NCBI RefSeq assembly: GCF_030812415.1
Contig: NZ_JAUSST010000005.1
Coordinates: forward strand, 434,001-498,000
Length of the DNA: 64,000 nt
From: Paenibacillus harenae
GTDB taxonomy: Bacteria > Bacillota > Bacilli > Paenibacillales > Paenibacillaceae
Direction of reading: 5' to 3'
How positions within the stretch are numbered: position 1 is the first letter of the stretch; every line of letters begins with the position of its first letter. Shown piece after piece: positions 15,999-24,420 of the stretch. Both the position numbers and the translations under genes were made by a program. The notes below the pieces were generated by a model. That model was not told the origin of the DNA, searched no databases, and saw only the letters and a list, made by a program, of their open reading frames with translations.

Positions 15999-16781
15999 GT
16001 GAACGCAGTCATTTCTGAGAAGGACGGCGCCGTTACGGGCGAGTCTCTGCGGAGTGGGAATACGTCTTCAAAAATTTTGATCATAATACCGGCTTATAAC
16101 GAAGAGCACAGCATAAGCCGTGTTATCGATGATGTGAAGACGCATTGCCCGTCTGCTCATATTCTCGTCATTAACGACGGTTCGAAGGATCGTACGAAGG
16201 AAGTCGCCGAAGCGAACGGCGCGTACGTCATCACACTCCCGACAAATCTGGGCATTGGCGGCGCGATGCAGACCGGTTATCGTTACGCTTATCGTTACGG
16301 CTATGATGTTGCCGTGCAAGTGGACGGAGACGGACAGCACAAAGCCGAGCAGCTTCACCTTATTTTGTCCCCGGTACTGAGCGGCAAGGCCGACCTTGCG
16401 ATCGGTTCGCGGTTTATCGAACAAACGGGCTTTCAATCGTCGGCGACGAGACGGATCGGCATCAAAATTTTATCGACGATCGTAAGCGCGATGACGCGCA
16501 AGAAGGTGCTTGACGTGACATCCGGCTTCCGTGCGGCTAACAAACGCGCGATATCGGTATTCCAAAGCGACTATGCAACCGATTATCCGGAAGTGGATTC
16601 GATCGTGCTTGTCAATCGCAGCGGACTTCGCACGAGCGAGGTAGCCGTAACGATGGAGGCCCGTACGGGAGGCACTTCATCTATAAATGCAATGAGATCG
16701 GTGTATTATATGATTAAAGTAACGCTCGCTTTGTTCATCCGAAGCTTGAAACAAACGAAGCCAGTCGAAGTTCAGTCGTAA
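15999..16781 (+). CDS. Family 2 glycosyltransferase (polyprenyl-phosphate sugar transferase type)
   Basis: A 260-residue GT2 enzyme of the dolichol-phosphate mannosyltransferase type. ILIIIPAYNEEHSISRVIDDV opens the fold, followed by VINDGSKDRTKEVAE and the metal-binding AVQVDGDGQH (about residues 106-115). IGSRFIEQTGFQSSATRRIGIKILS and DVTSGFRAANKRAI are typical of enzymes that load a sugar onto undecaprenyl phosphate. Unlike GtrB/CsbB it has no C-terminal membrane hairpin. GTG 15999 follows GGAGTGAT; a TTG at 15957 is in frame but poorly supported. It is the first gene of a four-gene set with DUF2304, EmrE-like and GT39-like proteins. Confidence 0.88.
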   Translation: MNAVISEKDGAVTGESLRSGNTSSKILIIIPAYNEEHSISRVIDDVKTHCPSAHILVINDGSKDRTKEVAEANGAYVITLPTNLGIGGAMQTGYRYAYRYGYDVAVQVDGDGQHKAEQLHLILSPVLSGKADLAIGSRFIEQTGFQSSATRRIGIKILSTIVSAMTRKKVLDVTSGFRAANKRAISVFQSDYATDYPEVDSIVLVNRSGLRTSEVAVTMEARTGGTSSINAMRSVYYMIKVTLALFIRSLKQTKPVEVQS

Positions 16782-16830
16782 TCAAGCTAACGAAGCGAGG
16801 TTGCTCTGTAACACCTAAGGAGGAAATTCC

Positions 16831-17175
16831 ATGCAAGCCTTGTGGATTATCACAAGTGTCGCTTTTCTAATTGTACTTATTATGTTGATTAATAGAAGAT
16901 TGCTGCGCGAGCAGTACTCCATGCTATGGCTGCTGTTCGGCGTTGTCATGCTCATTTTGTCCGTCCGTCCGCAAATTATCGATTCGCTTGCCGATTCGAT
17001 CGGCATCGATTATGCGCCGGCGCTGTTGTTCTTGGTCGGCATTCTGTTCTGCGTCGCCCTTATTCTTCACCTTACGGTCATCGTTTCCAAGCTATCGGAG
17101 AAAGTCATTCGACTTACGCAAGAGCTTGGCATTCTGCATCATGAGCTTCATGAGCGCAAAAGGTCGGAATCGTAA
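16831..17175 (+). CDS. DUF2304 family membrane protein
   Basis: A 114-residue protein with three hydrophobic helices and a charged coiled-coil-like C-terminus (SKLSEKVIRLTQELGILHHELHERKR). The pattern NRRLLREQYSMLWLLFGVVMLILSV is typical of DUF2304. Members of this family usually sit beside GT2 sugar transferases and may help recruit or activate them, but the function is not established. Here the upstream GT2 lacks its own membrane anchor, which fits an anchoring role (inference). Its stop overlaps the next start by one base. Confidence 0.85.
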   Translation: MQALWIITSVAFLIVLIMLINRRLLREQYSMLWLLFGVVMLILSVRPQIIDSLADSIGIDYAPALLFLVGILFCVALILHLTVIVSKLSEKVIRLTQELGILHHELHERKRSES

Positions 17176-17519
17176 TGGCATACGTTGTATTGGCCTTTAA
17201 CATTTTGCTGCTCGTCGGCGGTCAACTGCTGTGGAAAACCGGCATGAATAAGCTCGATACGGCCAAAGGCGAATCGGTCGTCACTTTGTTGTGGTCGCCG
17301 CATATATGGGGAGGACTCGTCCTATACGGAGTAGCAACCGTGATGTGGTTATACGTACTGAAGAAGCTTCCGCTCAGCCTTGCTTATCCGCTTCAAAGTT
17401 TAGCTTACGTGCTGGGTATGGTGGCGGCGGTCTATCTGTTCCACGAGACGGTACCGCTGCAGCGCTGGATCGGTGCGGGCATTATTTTGATCGGAGTCAT
17501 CGTATTAGCTTGGAAATAG
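17175..17519 (+). CDS. EmrE/ArnE-like small DMT transporter, probable lipid-sugar flippase
   Basis: A 114-residue four-helix protein of the drug/metabolite transporter superfamily, closer to the ArnE/ArnF type than to drug-exporting SMR proteins. It reads VVLAFNILLLVGGQLLWKTGMNKL, YGVATVMWLYVLKKLPLSLAYPLQSLAYVLGMVAAVYLFHETV, QRWIGAGIILIGVIVLAW. The conserved drug-binding Glu of TM1 is replaced by Gln in GGQLLWK. Together with the GT2 upstream and the GT39-like enzyme downstream, the likely job is flipping an undecaprenyl-phosphate sugar to the outer face. Confidence 0.8.
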   Translation: MAYVVLAFNILLLVGGQLLWKTGMNKLDTAKGESVVTLLWSPHIWGGLVLYGVATVMWLYVLKKLPLSLAYPLQSLAYVLGMVAAVYLFHETVPLQRWIGAGIILIGVIVLAWK

Positions 17520-17550
17520 GTTGCGTTATTGTCTGAGGGGGCCGTTTATT

Positions 17551-18816
17551 TTGTTGGAATGGGTACGGAAGAACAAAGTTTGGACGATCATGATCGTCCT
17601 GATTTTTTTGCTTGCATTCTGGTTGAGAGCCGATTTTCTAACATCGGTTAAACACAATATTTCGCATGACTCGAAGTACTACAATGAGTTGGTTCACCGT
17701 CTGGTCGACAAAGGCATCTACGCTTACAAGGAAGAAGTGCCTAACGCGCGCGTAACGCCGGGATACCCGCTCTTCATGACGGCTATGTACCTGATCGGCA
17801 ATCAGATCGGCGTCGAGTACTTCCCGCTCATCCGTTGGGCGCAAGTGCTTATCAGCTTAGCCTCGCTCGCACTGATGTATATCATCGCGATGCAAGCGAC
17901 GAAAAATAAATGGATCGCTTTAATCACGATCTTCATTGGCGCGATCTATCATCCGTTCATCTGGACGACTGGCGCGGTTCTAACGGAGACGCTGGCATTG
18001 TTCCTGCTTATGGCGTACATATCGATGCAGATGTATGCATTCAAGACGGGGCGCATACGGGATGCGGCAATCGCGGGCGTGCTGCTCGGCTTGACCGTTC
18101 TCGTGCGAGCGGAGTTCCTTCCCCTATTCGTACCGCTATACGGCGTGTTCCTTCTCCAGCAATGGAGCAAGAACAGATCGGCATCGATCGGCGAACGCAA
18201 GCCGCTGTCTGCCGTGTTCAAGAAGGTCGTGCTTATGGGCGTAGTAACCGGCTTATGCTTGTCCGCGACGATGCTGCCGTGGTGGATTCGCAACATTGTA
18301 ACGCTTAACGAGTTCGTGCTTACGGCTTCGCAATCCAATCCGTTCTCCGCCGGTACGTATCCGGACAAGAACTACGAGGATCGAATCGTGCCGAAGGAAA
18401 AGTGGATGACGCAGTCGGATTATGCATGGGCGCGCATTAAAGCAGGCTTTACGACGCAAACATGGACGTATGTGAAGTGGTATTCCGTCGGCAAGCTGAA
18501 GTATACGTACAGCCATATGTTCTTCGGCGCGGGCCATTCGCCTATTTTCTATGCTTATCCGAAGGTTGCGTACTTGCATCTTCTCCTCGTATACAGCAGT
18601 ATCATTACGCTCCTAGGCCTCATCTGGCGCTGGAGACATCCAGGCGTTATGCTCGCGGTCGTGCTTGTCATCATGTCGATGATCAGGCTCGTATTCGTGC
18701 CGGAGTATCGTTATAACTTTACGGTCATGCCGATCTTTATCATTTTCTCCGTATGGCTTGGCGTTCTTATTTTACAGAAGCTATGGGCGCTTGTATCGAA
18801 TCGGAGAGCTGCTTAA
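17551..18816 (+). CDS. GT39-like membrane glycosyltransferase
   Basis: A 421-residue polytopic protein of the GT-C type (dolichyl-phosphate-mannose-protein mannosyltransferase/ArnT-like). The first external loop holds the catalytic-type acidic region HNISHDSKYYNELVHRLVDKG after TM1, and the following loop is PNARVTPGYPLFMTAMY. About nine to eleven helices are visible. These enzymes take a sugar from a polyprenyl phosphate outside the membrane and attach it to a protein, teichoic acid or glycan. I chose TTG 17551 (or 17554) because GAGGGGG lies at about ten bases; TTG 17521 overlaps that site. A strong terminator follows and closes the operon. Confidence 0.85.
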   Translation: MLEWVRKNKVWTIMIVLIFLLAFWLRADFLTSVKHNISHDSKYYNELVHRLVDKGIYAYKEEVPNARVTPGYPLFMTAMYLIGNQIGVEYFPLIRWAQVLISLASLALMYIIAMQATKNKWIALITIFIGAIYHPFIWTTGAVLTETLALFLLMAYISMQMYAFKTGRIRDAAIAGVLLGLTVLVRAEFLPLFVPLYGVFLLQQWSKNRSASIGERKPLSAVFKKVVLMGVVTGLCLSATMLPWWIRNIVTLNEFVLTASQSNPFSAGTYPDKNYEDRIVPKEKWMTQSDYAWARIKAGFTTQTWTYVKWYSVGKLKYTYSHMFFGAGHSPIFYAYPKVAYLHLLLVYSSIITLLGLIWRWRHPGVMLAVVLVIMSMIRLVFVPEYRYNFTVMPIFIIFSVWLGVLILQKLWALVSNRRAA

Positions 18817-18823
18817 CTTTACG

Positions 18824-18868
18824 AAAACCGTCTTCCGTTCACTTGTTGAACGAAGGCGGTTTTTTTAG
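18824..18868 (+). terminator. Intrinsic terminator after glycosylation cassette
   Basis: Long stem of AAACCG, CTTC and GTTCA pairing with TGAAC, GAAG and CGGTTT, followed by seven T. Confidence 0.9.
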
Positions 18869-18940
18869 CTGGTTGCAACTTCCATTCCATTCCTTCCGTT
18901 TTATAGGGTGTATGTACCTGAAAATGCAAAGGGGGACGAA

Positions 18941-21310
18941 ATGGTGAAACGCAACAACCGTACGAAGCTCGCAACGATCCTTACCGCTGCGATGATTATG
19001 GGCACATTGCCTGGGCAAGCATTTGCCGACAGTGCCGACAGTGGAGGCTCGAGCCCGGTAACAGGCAGCGAGGCAGCCGTTCAAAGCGGTACGAATGCCC
19101 AGATTACGAAGGTCAAAGCGGAGGCGCTTGCCAGACAGTATGTGAACATTCCGAAGGAGTATGCCCTTCAAGGGATCAGCTTCTCGTCGGAGCAGCTTGC
19201 GGCCGGGAAACGCAACACCTGGGGTCTCGATTTTGTGAAAAAGGTGAATGGCAAACAGCAAGGCAGCATCTATGTCCGTATCCATGCCGATAGCGGTCAG
19301 CTGTTGGAATTCCGGACATATGTCGACAACCCGTCTGCTAAGCCGACTTATCCGCTGAAAGTCGAGAGGGATGCGGCACAGAAGCTTGCACTTGAGTTCA
19401 TTCATACGATGGCGCCTAATTACGAGTCGCAGGTGAAGCTTAATACGGAATATGGCGTTTCGTTGCTGCCGCCGCTAACGGGCCAAGTTCGTCATCCGCT
19501 TCGTTTCGATCGTATCGTGAACGGCATTCCGTATGCCGACAATTACATCGAGGTGGAGATTGACAGCGAAGGTCACATGATGAGTTATTCGCTGCGCTGG
19601 GACGAGACAATCGTATTTCCGAAGCCGGGAACGACGCTGGCGCCAGAGCAGGCGGATGCGAAGCTGCGCGCGACTGCAATGCCGGAGCTTTCTTACATCA
19701 TTCCGTATAACGCGAAGGGTGTACGCAAGCCGGTGCTCAGCTACAAGCTGGAGTCCTTGGCAATTGACGCGGAGAGCGGTGAACGGAAGGATCGCGCGAA
19801 TACCCCGTATTTTAATCGGCAAGGCACGGTATCGGAAACGCCATTGTCGACGAAGCCTGATGGCGCTGTACCGGCAAAGGGAGATGTGACGGAACAGCAA
19901 GCAACCGAGCTTGTAAAAGCTGCATTCAAGCTTCCAACCGAGGCTATGCTGTCCCATTCCAACTACAACGAAAATATCGACGAATATACGGGCAAAACAT
20001 ATGCTTCTTGGGATCTGAATTGGACGATAACGAAAAATGGCAAGGAACAAGGTTTCCTCTCGGCCTCGGTCGATGGGCATACGGGGGTCATCCGCAACTT
20101 CTACGACTATAATTATTCTGGTTCCGCTGAGCAGGCCGCCGAGGATAAAGCTGCCGTGACGCTCCAGCAGGCGATGGAGCTGGCAACGGCTACGGTTAAG
20201 AAGCAGCTTCCTTGGCTTACGCATCAGTTCTATTTGGTGAAGCCGGATCCTGAGCAATATGAAGGGAAAACGGCGAATGAAATTGGCTCGTACCGCATCG
20301 AGTTCGTCCGCAAAATTCATGGCGCGACCGTGGATTATGATACAGTGGGCGTATCCATCGATATCCGTACGGGAGAAGTGACCGATTACAGCGGGTATAT
20401 CGCAGATTTCGACTATCCGGCAACGCCGCCGAGCGTCATAACGAAGGATCAAGCGGTAACCAAGTGGCTCGGTTATTATCGGACGGAGTTGGCTTACCGG
20501 CTCGTACAGCAATATTGGTGGGACGGCCAGCCGATTCCTATCGAGAAAGCGAATCTATTGATTGCGTCGGGCGAAGCGGCTGAAACCCAGTTAAGCTCGA
20601 AGAATGAAGCGGAGCTCGTCTACCGTCTCGTACCTCGCCCTCTTGACGAGAGCATCTTCCTCGATGCGCAATCGGGAAGCTGGCGGAACCTCGAGACGGG
20701 AGAGCAAACGCAGCTTGAGAAGCCTCAGGCGCTCGATATCGAGGGCCACTGGGCACAGCGTCAGTTGGAGCTCATGGTTGCTTACAGAGCGCTTGACGTG
20801 AAAGATGGCAAGGTGCGTCCTAGCGAGCAAGTCACGCGCGGCGAGCTGATTAAGATGCTTGTGCTAGCGCGCAATAGCGGTAACTCGCCGATGATGAACG
20901 ATGGGGTTACAGCTTCGCAGGAGAAAGCGTCGTTCGACGACGTTGCGGCAGACTCCAGCTACTTCGTCTATGTCGAGAGCGCGCTTGCGCAGAACCTGAT
21001 CGATATCGGCGACGGCTCATTCAATCCCGACGGCAAAGTAAGCCGCGACGAGATGGCGGAACTGATCGTACGGGCGCTTGGCTACAATGCGCTTGCGGAG
21101 TATGAACATATCTTTAAAGCCAGCTTCAAGGATACGGATCAAATCGAGAACAAAGGCCAAGCTGCGATTGTGGTCGGGCTGAAGATTATGAGTTTATCCG
21201 ACGGCAAGTTCCTGCCGAAGAAGAAGGTCACTCGCGCGGAAGCGTCGGTAGCGTTCTTCCGCTACCTGCAGACGCGTGCGGAGCTGGCGGAAGCGCCGCT
21301 GAGAATGTAG
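18941..21310 (+). CDS. Secreted YcdB/YcdC-domain protein with S-layer homology domains
   Basis: A 789-residue exported protein. MVKRNNRTKLATILTAAMIM and a following small-residue site ending QAFA form a Sec signal peptide. The body (about residues 40-590) contains repeated YcdB/YcdC (PepSY-related) modules, each with a strand pair such as GVSIDIRTGEVTDYSGYIADFDYP and VDGHTGVIRNFYDYNY. Three S-layer homology repeats follow from about residue 597 (DIEGHWAQRQLELMVAYRAL, SFDDVAADSSYFVYVESALAQ, ASFKDTDQIENKGQAAIVVGL), each with a TRGE/SRDE/TRAE turn. These bind pyruvylated cell-wall polymer and hold the protein on the surface. ATG 18941 follows AAAGGGGG. It is monocistronic; the role of the YcdB modules is unknown. 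Confidence 0.88.
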   Translation: MVKRNNRTKLATILTAAMIMGTLPGQAFADSADSGGSSPVTGSEAAVQSGTNAQITKVKAEALARQYVNIPKEYALQGISFSSEQLAAGKRNTWGLDFVKKVNGKQQGSIYVRIHADSGQLLEFRTYVDNPSAKPTYPLKVERDAAQKLALEFIHTMAPNYESQVKLNTEYGVSLLPPLTGQVRHPLRFDRIVNGIPYADNYIEVEIDSEGHMMSYSLRWDETIVFPKPGTTLAPEQADAKLRATAMPELSYIIPYNAKGVRKPVLSYKLESLAIDAESGERKDRANTPYFNRQGTVSETPLSTKPDGAVPAKGDVTEQQATELVKAAFKLPTEAMLSHSNYNENIDEYTGKTYASWDLNWTITKNGKEQGFLSASVDGHTGVIRNFYDYNYSGSAEQAAEDKAAVTLQQAMELATATVKKQLPWLTHQFYLVKPDPEQYEGKTANEIGSYRIEFVRKIHGATVDYDTVGVSIDIRTGEVTDYSGYIADFDYPATPPSVITKDQAVTKWLGYYRTELAYRLVQQYWWDGQPIPIEKANLLIASGEAAETQLSSKNEAELVYRLVPRPLDESIFLDAQSGSWRNLETGEQTQLEKPQALDIEGHWAQRQLELMVAYRALDVKDGKVRPSEQVTRGELIKMLVLARNSGNSPMMNDGVTASQEKASFDDVAADSSYFVYVESALAQNLIDIGDGSFNPDGKVSRDEMAELIVRALGYNALAEYEHIFKASFKDTDQIENKGQAAIVVGLKIMSLSDGKFLPKKKVTRAEASVAFFRYLQTRAELAEAPLRM

Positions 21311-21323
21311 ACGATCGAGGAAG

Positions 21324-21366
21324 AAGCGTGCCCGGGGCTGTAATGCCTCGGGTACGCTTTTTTTTA
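21324..21366 (+). terminator. Intrinsic terminator after SLH protein gene
   Basis: AAGCGT, CCCG and GGC pair with GCC, CGGG and ACGCTT, followed by a run of eight or more T. Confidence 0.88.
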
Positions 21367-21423
21367 TGAAAATACAGGTATGCAATATCGGTTGATATCA
21401 AGCATTGGACCGAGTGACATTAG

Positions 21424-21459
21424 CCGGCAAGCTCGCGGAATGGTTCCGCGGTTTGCCGG
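21424..21459. repeat. Strong intergenic hairpin
   Basis: CCGGCAA and CGCGGAA (from 21424) pair with TTCCGCG and TTTGCCGG (to 21459) around a TGG loop. No proper U-tract follows on either strand. It lies downstream of the small minus-strand gene at 21495-21638 and may stop its transcript or stabilise its 3' end. Confidence 0.5.
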
Positions 21460-21494
21460 TTGTTTCGTGTGGCCGGAGAACTCGTGATAGCGGA

Positions 21495-21638
21495 CTAGTC
21501 CGTTTTTTTCTTTTTCGTGGAGTAATTGGAGACGGATTTGGCATCCTCGAGGTTGTCGTTGACGAAAGCCATGTCCTGGTTCTTCGCTTTCATATGCGTG
21601 GTGCCTTTGTAATTGCCTTTGTGCGTCTGATTTTCCAT
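21495..21638 (-). CDS. Hypothetical 47-residue protein
   Basis: A minus-strand gene with a good ribosome binding site (GGGAGATGA) about five bases before ATG. The product begins MENQTHKGNYKGTTHMKAKN and ends with a lysine run (STKKKKTD). It is very hydrophilic, rich in Asn, Lys and Thr, without Cys, Trp or hydrophobic helices, and probably disordered. Small hydrophilic proteins of this kind in spore formers are sometimes spore components, but I do not recognise a family. It lies alone in a 486-base gap between the SLH gene and ychF. Confidence 0.65.
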   Translation of the reverse strand: MENQTHKGNYKGTTHMKAKNQDMAFVNDNLEDAKSVSNYSTKKKKTD

Positions 21639-21725
21639 GCTGTCATCTCCCTATGTGAGGTTGCGATAACTCGCTCAACGGTATTATTTCCTCGGCACAT
21701 GAGCACCATTCCAGCCTTCGGTACT

Positions 21726-21753
21726 TTCAAAGTGGAGGTTGCTGGGGTATAAT
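21726..21753 (+). promoter_or_regulatory. Promoter of ychF
   Basis: TTCAAA (21726-21731), 16-base spacer, perfect TATAAT (21748-21753), 44 bases before the ychF start. Confidence 0.7.
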
Positions 21754-21796
21754 GACGTGAGTTGTTTACTTTCGGGAAAATAGGGGTGTCATATAC

Positions 21797-22897
21797 ATGG
21801 CTTTGAAAGCAGGTATCGTCGGTCTGCCGAACGTCGGCAAATCGACCTTGTTTAATGCAATTACGCAAGCGGGCGCAGAATCCGCGAACTATCCGTTTTG
21901 TACGATCGATCCAAACGTAGGCGTCGTCGAAGTGCCGGACGAGCGTCTGGACAAGCTCGTTGAGCTCGTTACGCCGAAGAGCATCGTGCCGACGGCTTTC
22001 GAATTCGTGGATATCGCCGGCCTTGTTGCAGGCGCGAGCAAAGGCGAAGGACTTGGCAATAAATTTCTTGCGCATATCCGCGAGGTTGACGCGATCGTTC
22101 ACGTCGTTCGCTGCTTCCAAGACGACAACATTACGCATGTCGCGGGGAAAGTGGATCCAATCAGCGACATTCAGACGATTAATCTGGAGCTAGTGCTTGC
22201 CGATCTGGACTCGGTCGAGAAGAAGATCGATCGCTCCCGCAAAAACCTAAAGGGCGGCGACAAGAAGATCGCGTTAGAGGTTGAAGTGCTTGAGCGCGTG
22301 AAGGAAGCGTTGTACAACGATCTGCCGGCACGGAGCCTTGACCTGAGCGAAGAAGAGAAGCTCGTCATTCGCGACCTGCATTTGCTGACGATGAAGCCGG
22401 TGCTGTATGCGGCGAACGTAAGCGAGTCCGAAGCGGGCGATACGGACGGCAACCAGTACGTGCAGAAGGTACGCGAGTTCGCGGCGCAAGAAAATGCCGA
22501 GGTCGTTCCGATCAGCGCGAAGGTGGAGTCCGAGATCGCCGAGCTCGAAGGCGAAGACAAGGAAATGTTCCTCGAGGAGCTCGGCATGGCGGAATCCGGC
22601 TTGAACCGTCTTATTAAAGCGGCTTACAAGCTGCTTGGCTTGTATACGTATTTCACGGCAGGCGTGCAAGAGGTTCGCGCTTGGACGATCCGCAATGGCA
22701 CGAAAGCGCCGCAGGCTGCAGGCGTTATTCATACCGACTTCGAGCGCGGCTTCATCCGTGCCGAGGTTGTTTCCTTCACGGACTTGGCCGCGGCCGGTTC
22801 GATGGGTGTCGCTCGCGAGCGAGGCCAAGTGCGTCTCGAGGGCAAAGAATACGTCGTGCGCGACGGCGACGTTATGCATTTCCGTTTTAACGTGTAG
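21797..22897 (+). CDS. ychF: Redox-regulated ATPase YchF (Obg-related)
   Basis: A 366-residue TRAFAC-class P-loop protein that binds ATP rather than GTP and associates with ribosomes in stress responses. Walker A is GLPNVGKSTLFNAIT (residues 8-22); FVDIAGLVAGASKGEGLGNKFL is the G3/switch II segment. A coiled-coil insertion (DSVEKKIDRSRKNLKGGDKK) and the C-terminal TGS domain (TYFTAGVQEVRAWTIRNGTKAPQAAGVIHTDFERGFIRAEV) follow. The nucleotide-specificity loop reads YAANVSE, the YchF form of the NKxD motif. It is monocistronic with its own promoter and terminator. Confidence 0.97.
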   Translation: MALKAGIVGLPNVGKSTLFNAITQAGAESANYPFCTIDPNVGVVEVPDERLDKLVELVTPKSIVPTAFEFVDIAGLVAGASKGEGLGNKFLAHIREVDAIVHVVRCFQDDNITHVAGKVDPISDIQTINLELVLADLDSVEKKIDRSRKNLKGGDKKIALEVEVLERVKEALYNDLPARSLDLSEEEKLVIRDLHLLTMKPVLYAANVSESEAGDTDGNQYVQKVREFAAQENAEVVPISAKVESEIAELEGEDKEMFLEELGMAESGLNRLIKAAYKLLGLYTYFTAGVQEVRAWTIRNGTKAPQAAGVIHTDFERGFIRAEVVSFTDLAAAGSMGVARERGQVRLEGKEYVVRDGDVMHFRFNV

Positions 22898-22907
22898 AAG
22901 AGATAGA

Positions 22908-22962
22908 AAGGGTGTCTGGCAGGCAGCGCGAAGGCGATGGATTGCCGAGACGCCCTTTTTTG
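22908..22962 (+). terminator. Intrinsic terminator after ychF
   Basis: AAGGG, GTCT and GGCA pair with TGCC, AGAC and CCCTT across a GC-rich loop, then TTTTTT. Confidence 0.8.
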
Positions 22963-23138
22963 CAGAAAAATACATGGTTTGGTGTAGCGTGCGGTACGGC
23001 TTCGGCATACGTAATGTACAGTGAGGTTTGGCCGCTGGGAAATGATGAGCCGCTTATCAAAAAAGCACCTGTCGATACGCGGCACCAGGTATGATATAAT
23101 AAGGAATATCCTAATGGAATAAACAGAGGTGAATGATT

Positions 23139-24212
23139 GTGATAGACCGTTTACAAGCGCTCGCCGACCGGTATGAGAAGCTAAGCGAGCTGTTATGCGA
23201 TCCGGATGTATCCAGCGATCCGAAGCGGCTTAGAGAGCTTTCGAAGGAGCAGTCGGACTTACAAGAGGCATACGATGCCTTTACGGAATATAAGCAAGTG
23301 TCGGAACAGCTCGATGACGCCAAAGTGATGCAAGGCGAGAAGCTCGACGATGAAATGCGCGAGATGGTGAAGATGGAGATCGAGGAGCTCAGCGCGCGCA
23401 AGGAAGCGCTGGACGAGAAGGTCCGCATTCTGTTGCTGCCGAAGGACCCGAACGACGACAAAAACGTAATCGTGGAAATTCGCGGCGCGGCAGGCGGCGA
23501 CGAAGCCGCATTGTTCGCCTACGATCTGTATCGGATGTACACGAAGTTCGCCGATGCGCAAGGATGGCGAGTAGAGCTTATGGAGTTTAGCGAGAATGAT
23601 CTGGGCGGATTCAAAGAGGTTATTTTCATGGTGCAGGGCAAAGGCGCGTACAGCAAGCTGAAGTACGAAAGCGGCGCTCACCGCGTACAACGTATTCCCG
23701 CAACGGAATCGGGCGGCCGCATTCATACGTCGACTTCGACGGTTGCGGTTATGCCGGAAGTCGAAGAAGTCGAGATCGAAATTCTCGACAAAGACATTCG
23801 GATCGATACGTTCTGCTCCAGCGGAGCAGGCGGACAGTCCGTTAATACGACGAAGTCGGCCGTTCGCGTACTGCACGTTCCTACGGGCATTATGGCGACT
23901 TGCCAAGACGGCAAATCGCAGAACGAGAACAAAGCGAAAGCGTTGCAGGTGCTTCGCGCTCGTATCTCCGATATTCGCCGCCAAGAAGAAGAGGCGAAAT
24001 ATGCCGGCGAGCGTAAGAGCAAAGTGGGTACGGGCGACCGCAGCGAGCGGATCCGTACGTACAACTACCCGCAAAGCCGCGTAACCGACCACCGTATCAA
24101 CTTGACGCTGCACCGTTTGGACTCCGTCATGAACGGCGATATGGCCGACATTATTTCGTCGCTGACGATTGCCGAGCAAGCGGAACTGATGGAACGCGAG
24201 TCGATGGGTTAA
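23139..24212 (+). CDS. prfA: Peptide chain release factor 1
   Basis: A 357-residue class I release factor that ends translation at UAA and UAG. The catalytic GGQ is in CSSGAGGQSVNTTKSAVR (about residues 226-243). The RF1 stop-codon-recognition region is in the preceding domain 2, ending RVQRIPATESGGRIHTSTSTVAVMPE. I chose GTG 23139 because AGAGGTGA (23125-23132) abuts the upstream ATG 23133 and fits the GTG; the resulting MIDRLQALADRYEKL is the usual N-terminus. prmC, which methylates the GGQ glutamine, follows after a 465-base gap filled with repeats. Confidence 0.97.
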   Translation: MIDRLQALADRYEKLSELLCDPDVSSDPKRLRELSKEQSDLQEAYDAFTEYKQVSEQLDDAKVMQGEKLDDEMREMVKMEIEELSARKEALDEKVRILLLPKDPNDDKNVIVEIRGAAGGDEAALFAYDLYRMYTKFADAQGWRVELMEFSENDLGGFKEVIFMVQGKGAYSKLKYESGAHRVQRIPATESGGRIHTSTSTVAVMPEVEEVEIEILDKDIRIDTFCSSGAGGQSVNTTKSAVRVLHVPTGIMATCQDGKSQNENKAKALQVLRARISDIRRQEEEAKYAGERKSKVGTGDRSERIRTYNYPQSRVTDHRINLTLHRLDSVMNGDMADIISSLTIAEQAELMERESMG

Positions 24213-24420
24213 GAAGCAAGAACAATATGCGCTGGATTCCCGCTGCGGTTGCCCTCTAGAAGAGCGAACGTGGCGGAGGTCCGGCGTTTTTGCTTGCCGG
24301 CGGGGTTGAATGCAAGTGGTGTGGCGAGGATAGCGGGGCTGCGGTATAAGGTTCATGGGCGCGGCGCGGAATGGGCGGATAATATATCGTGAAAGTTGCT
24401 GCCGGTGCCAGTGAGGCATC

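Noticed and set aside
21405..21752. Plus-strand frame of 115 codons in the gap before ychF
   Set aside because: No ribosome binding site; it runs through a strong hairpin and opposite a better supported small minus-strand gene.
23259..24419. 386-codon minus-strand frame over prfA
   Set aside because: It lies opposite a conserved release factor, with composition rich in Arg/His/Leu as expected of a shadow frame.
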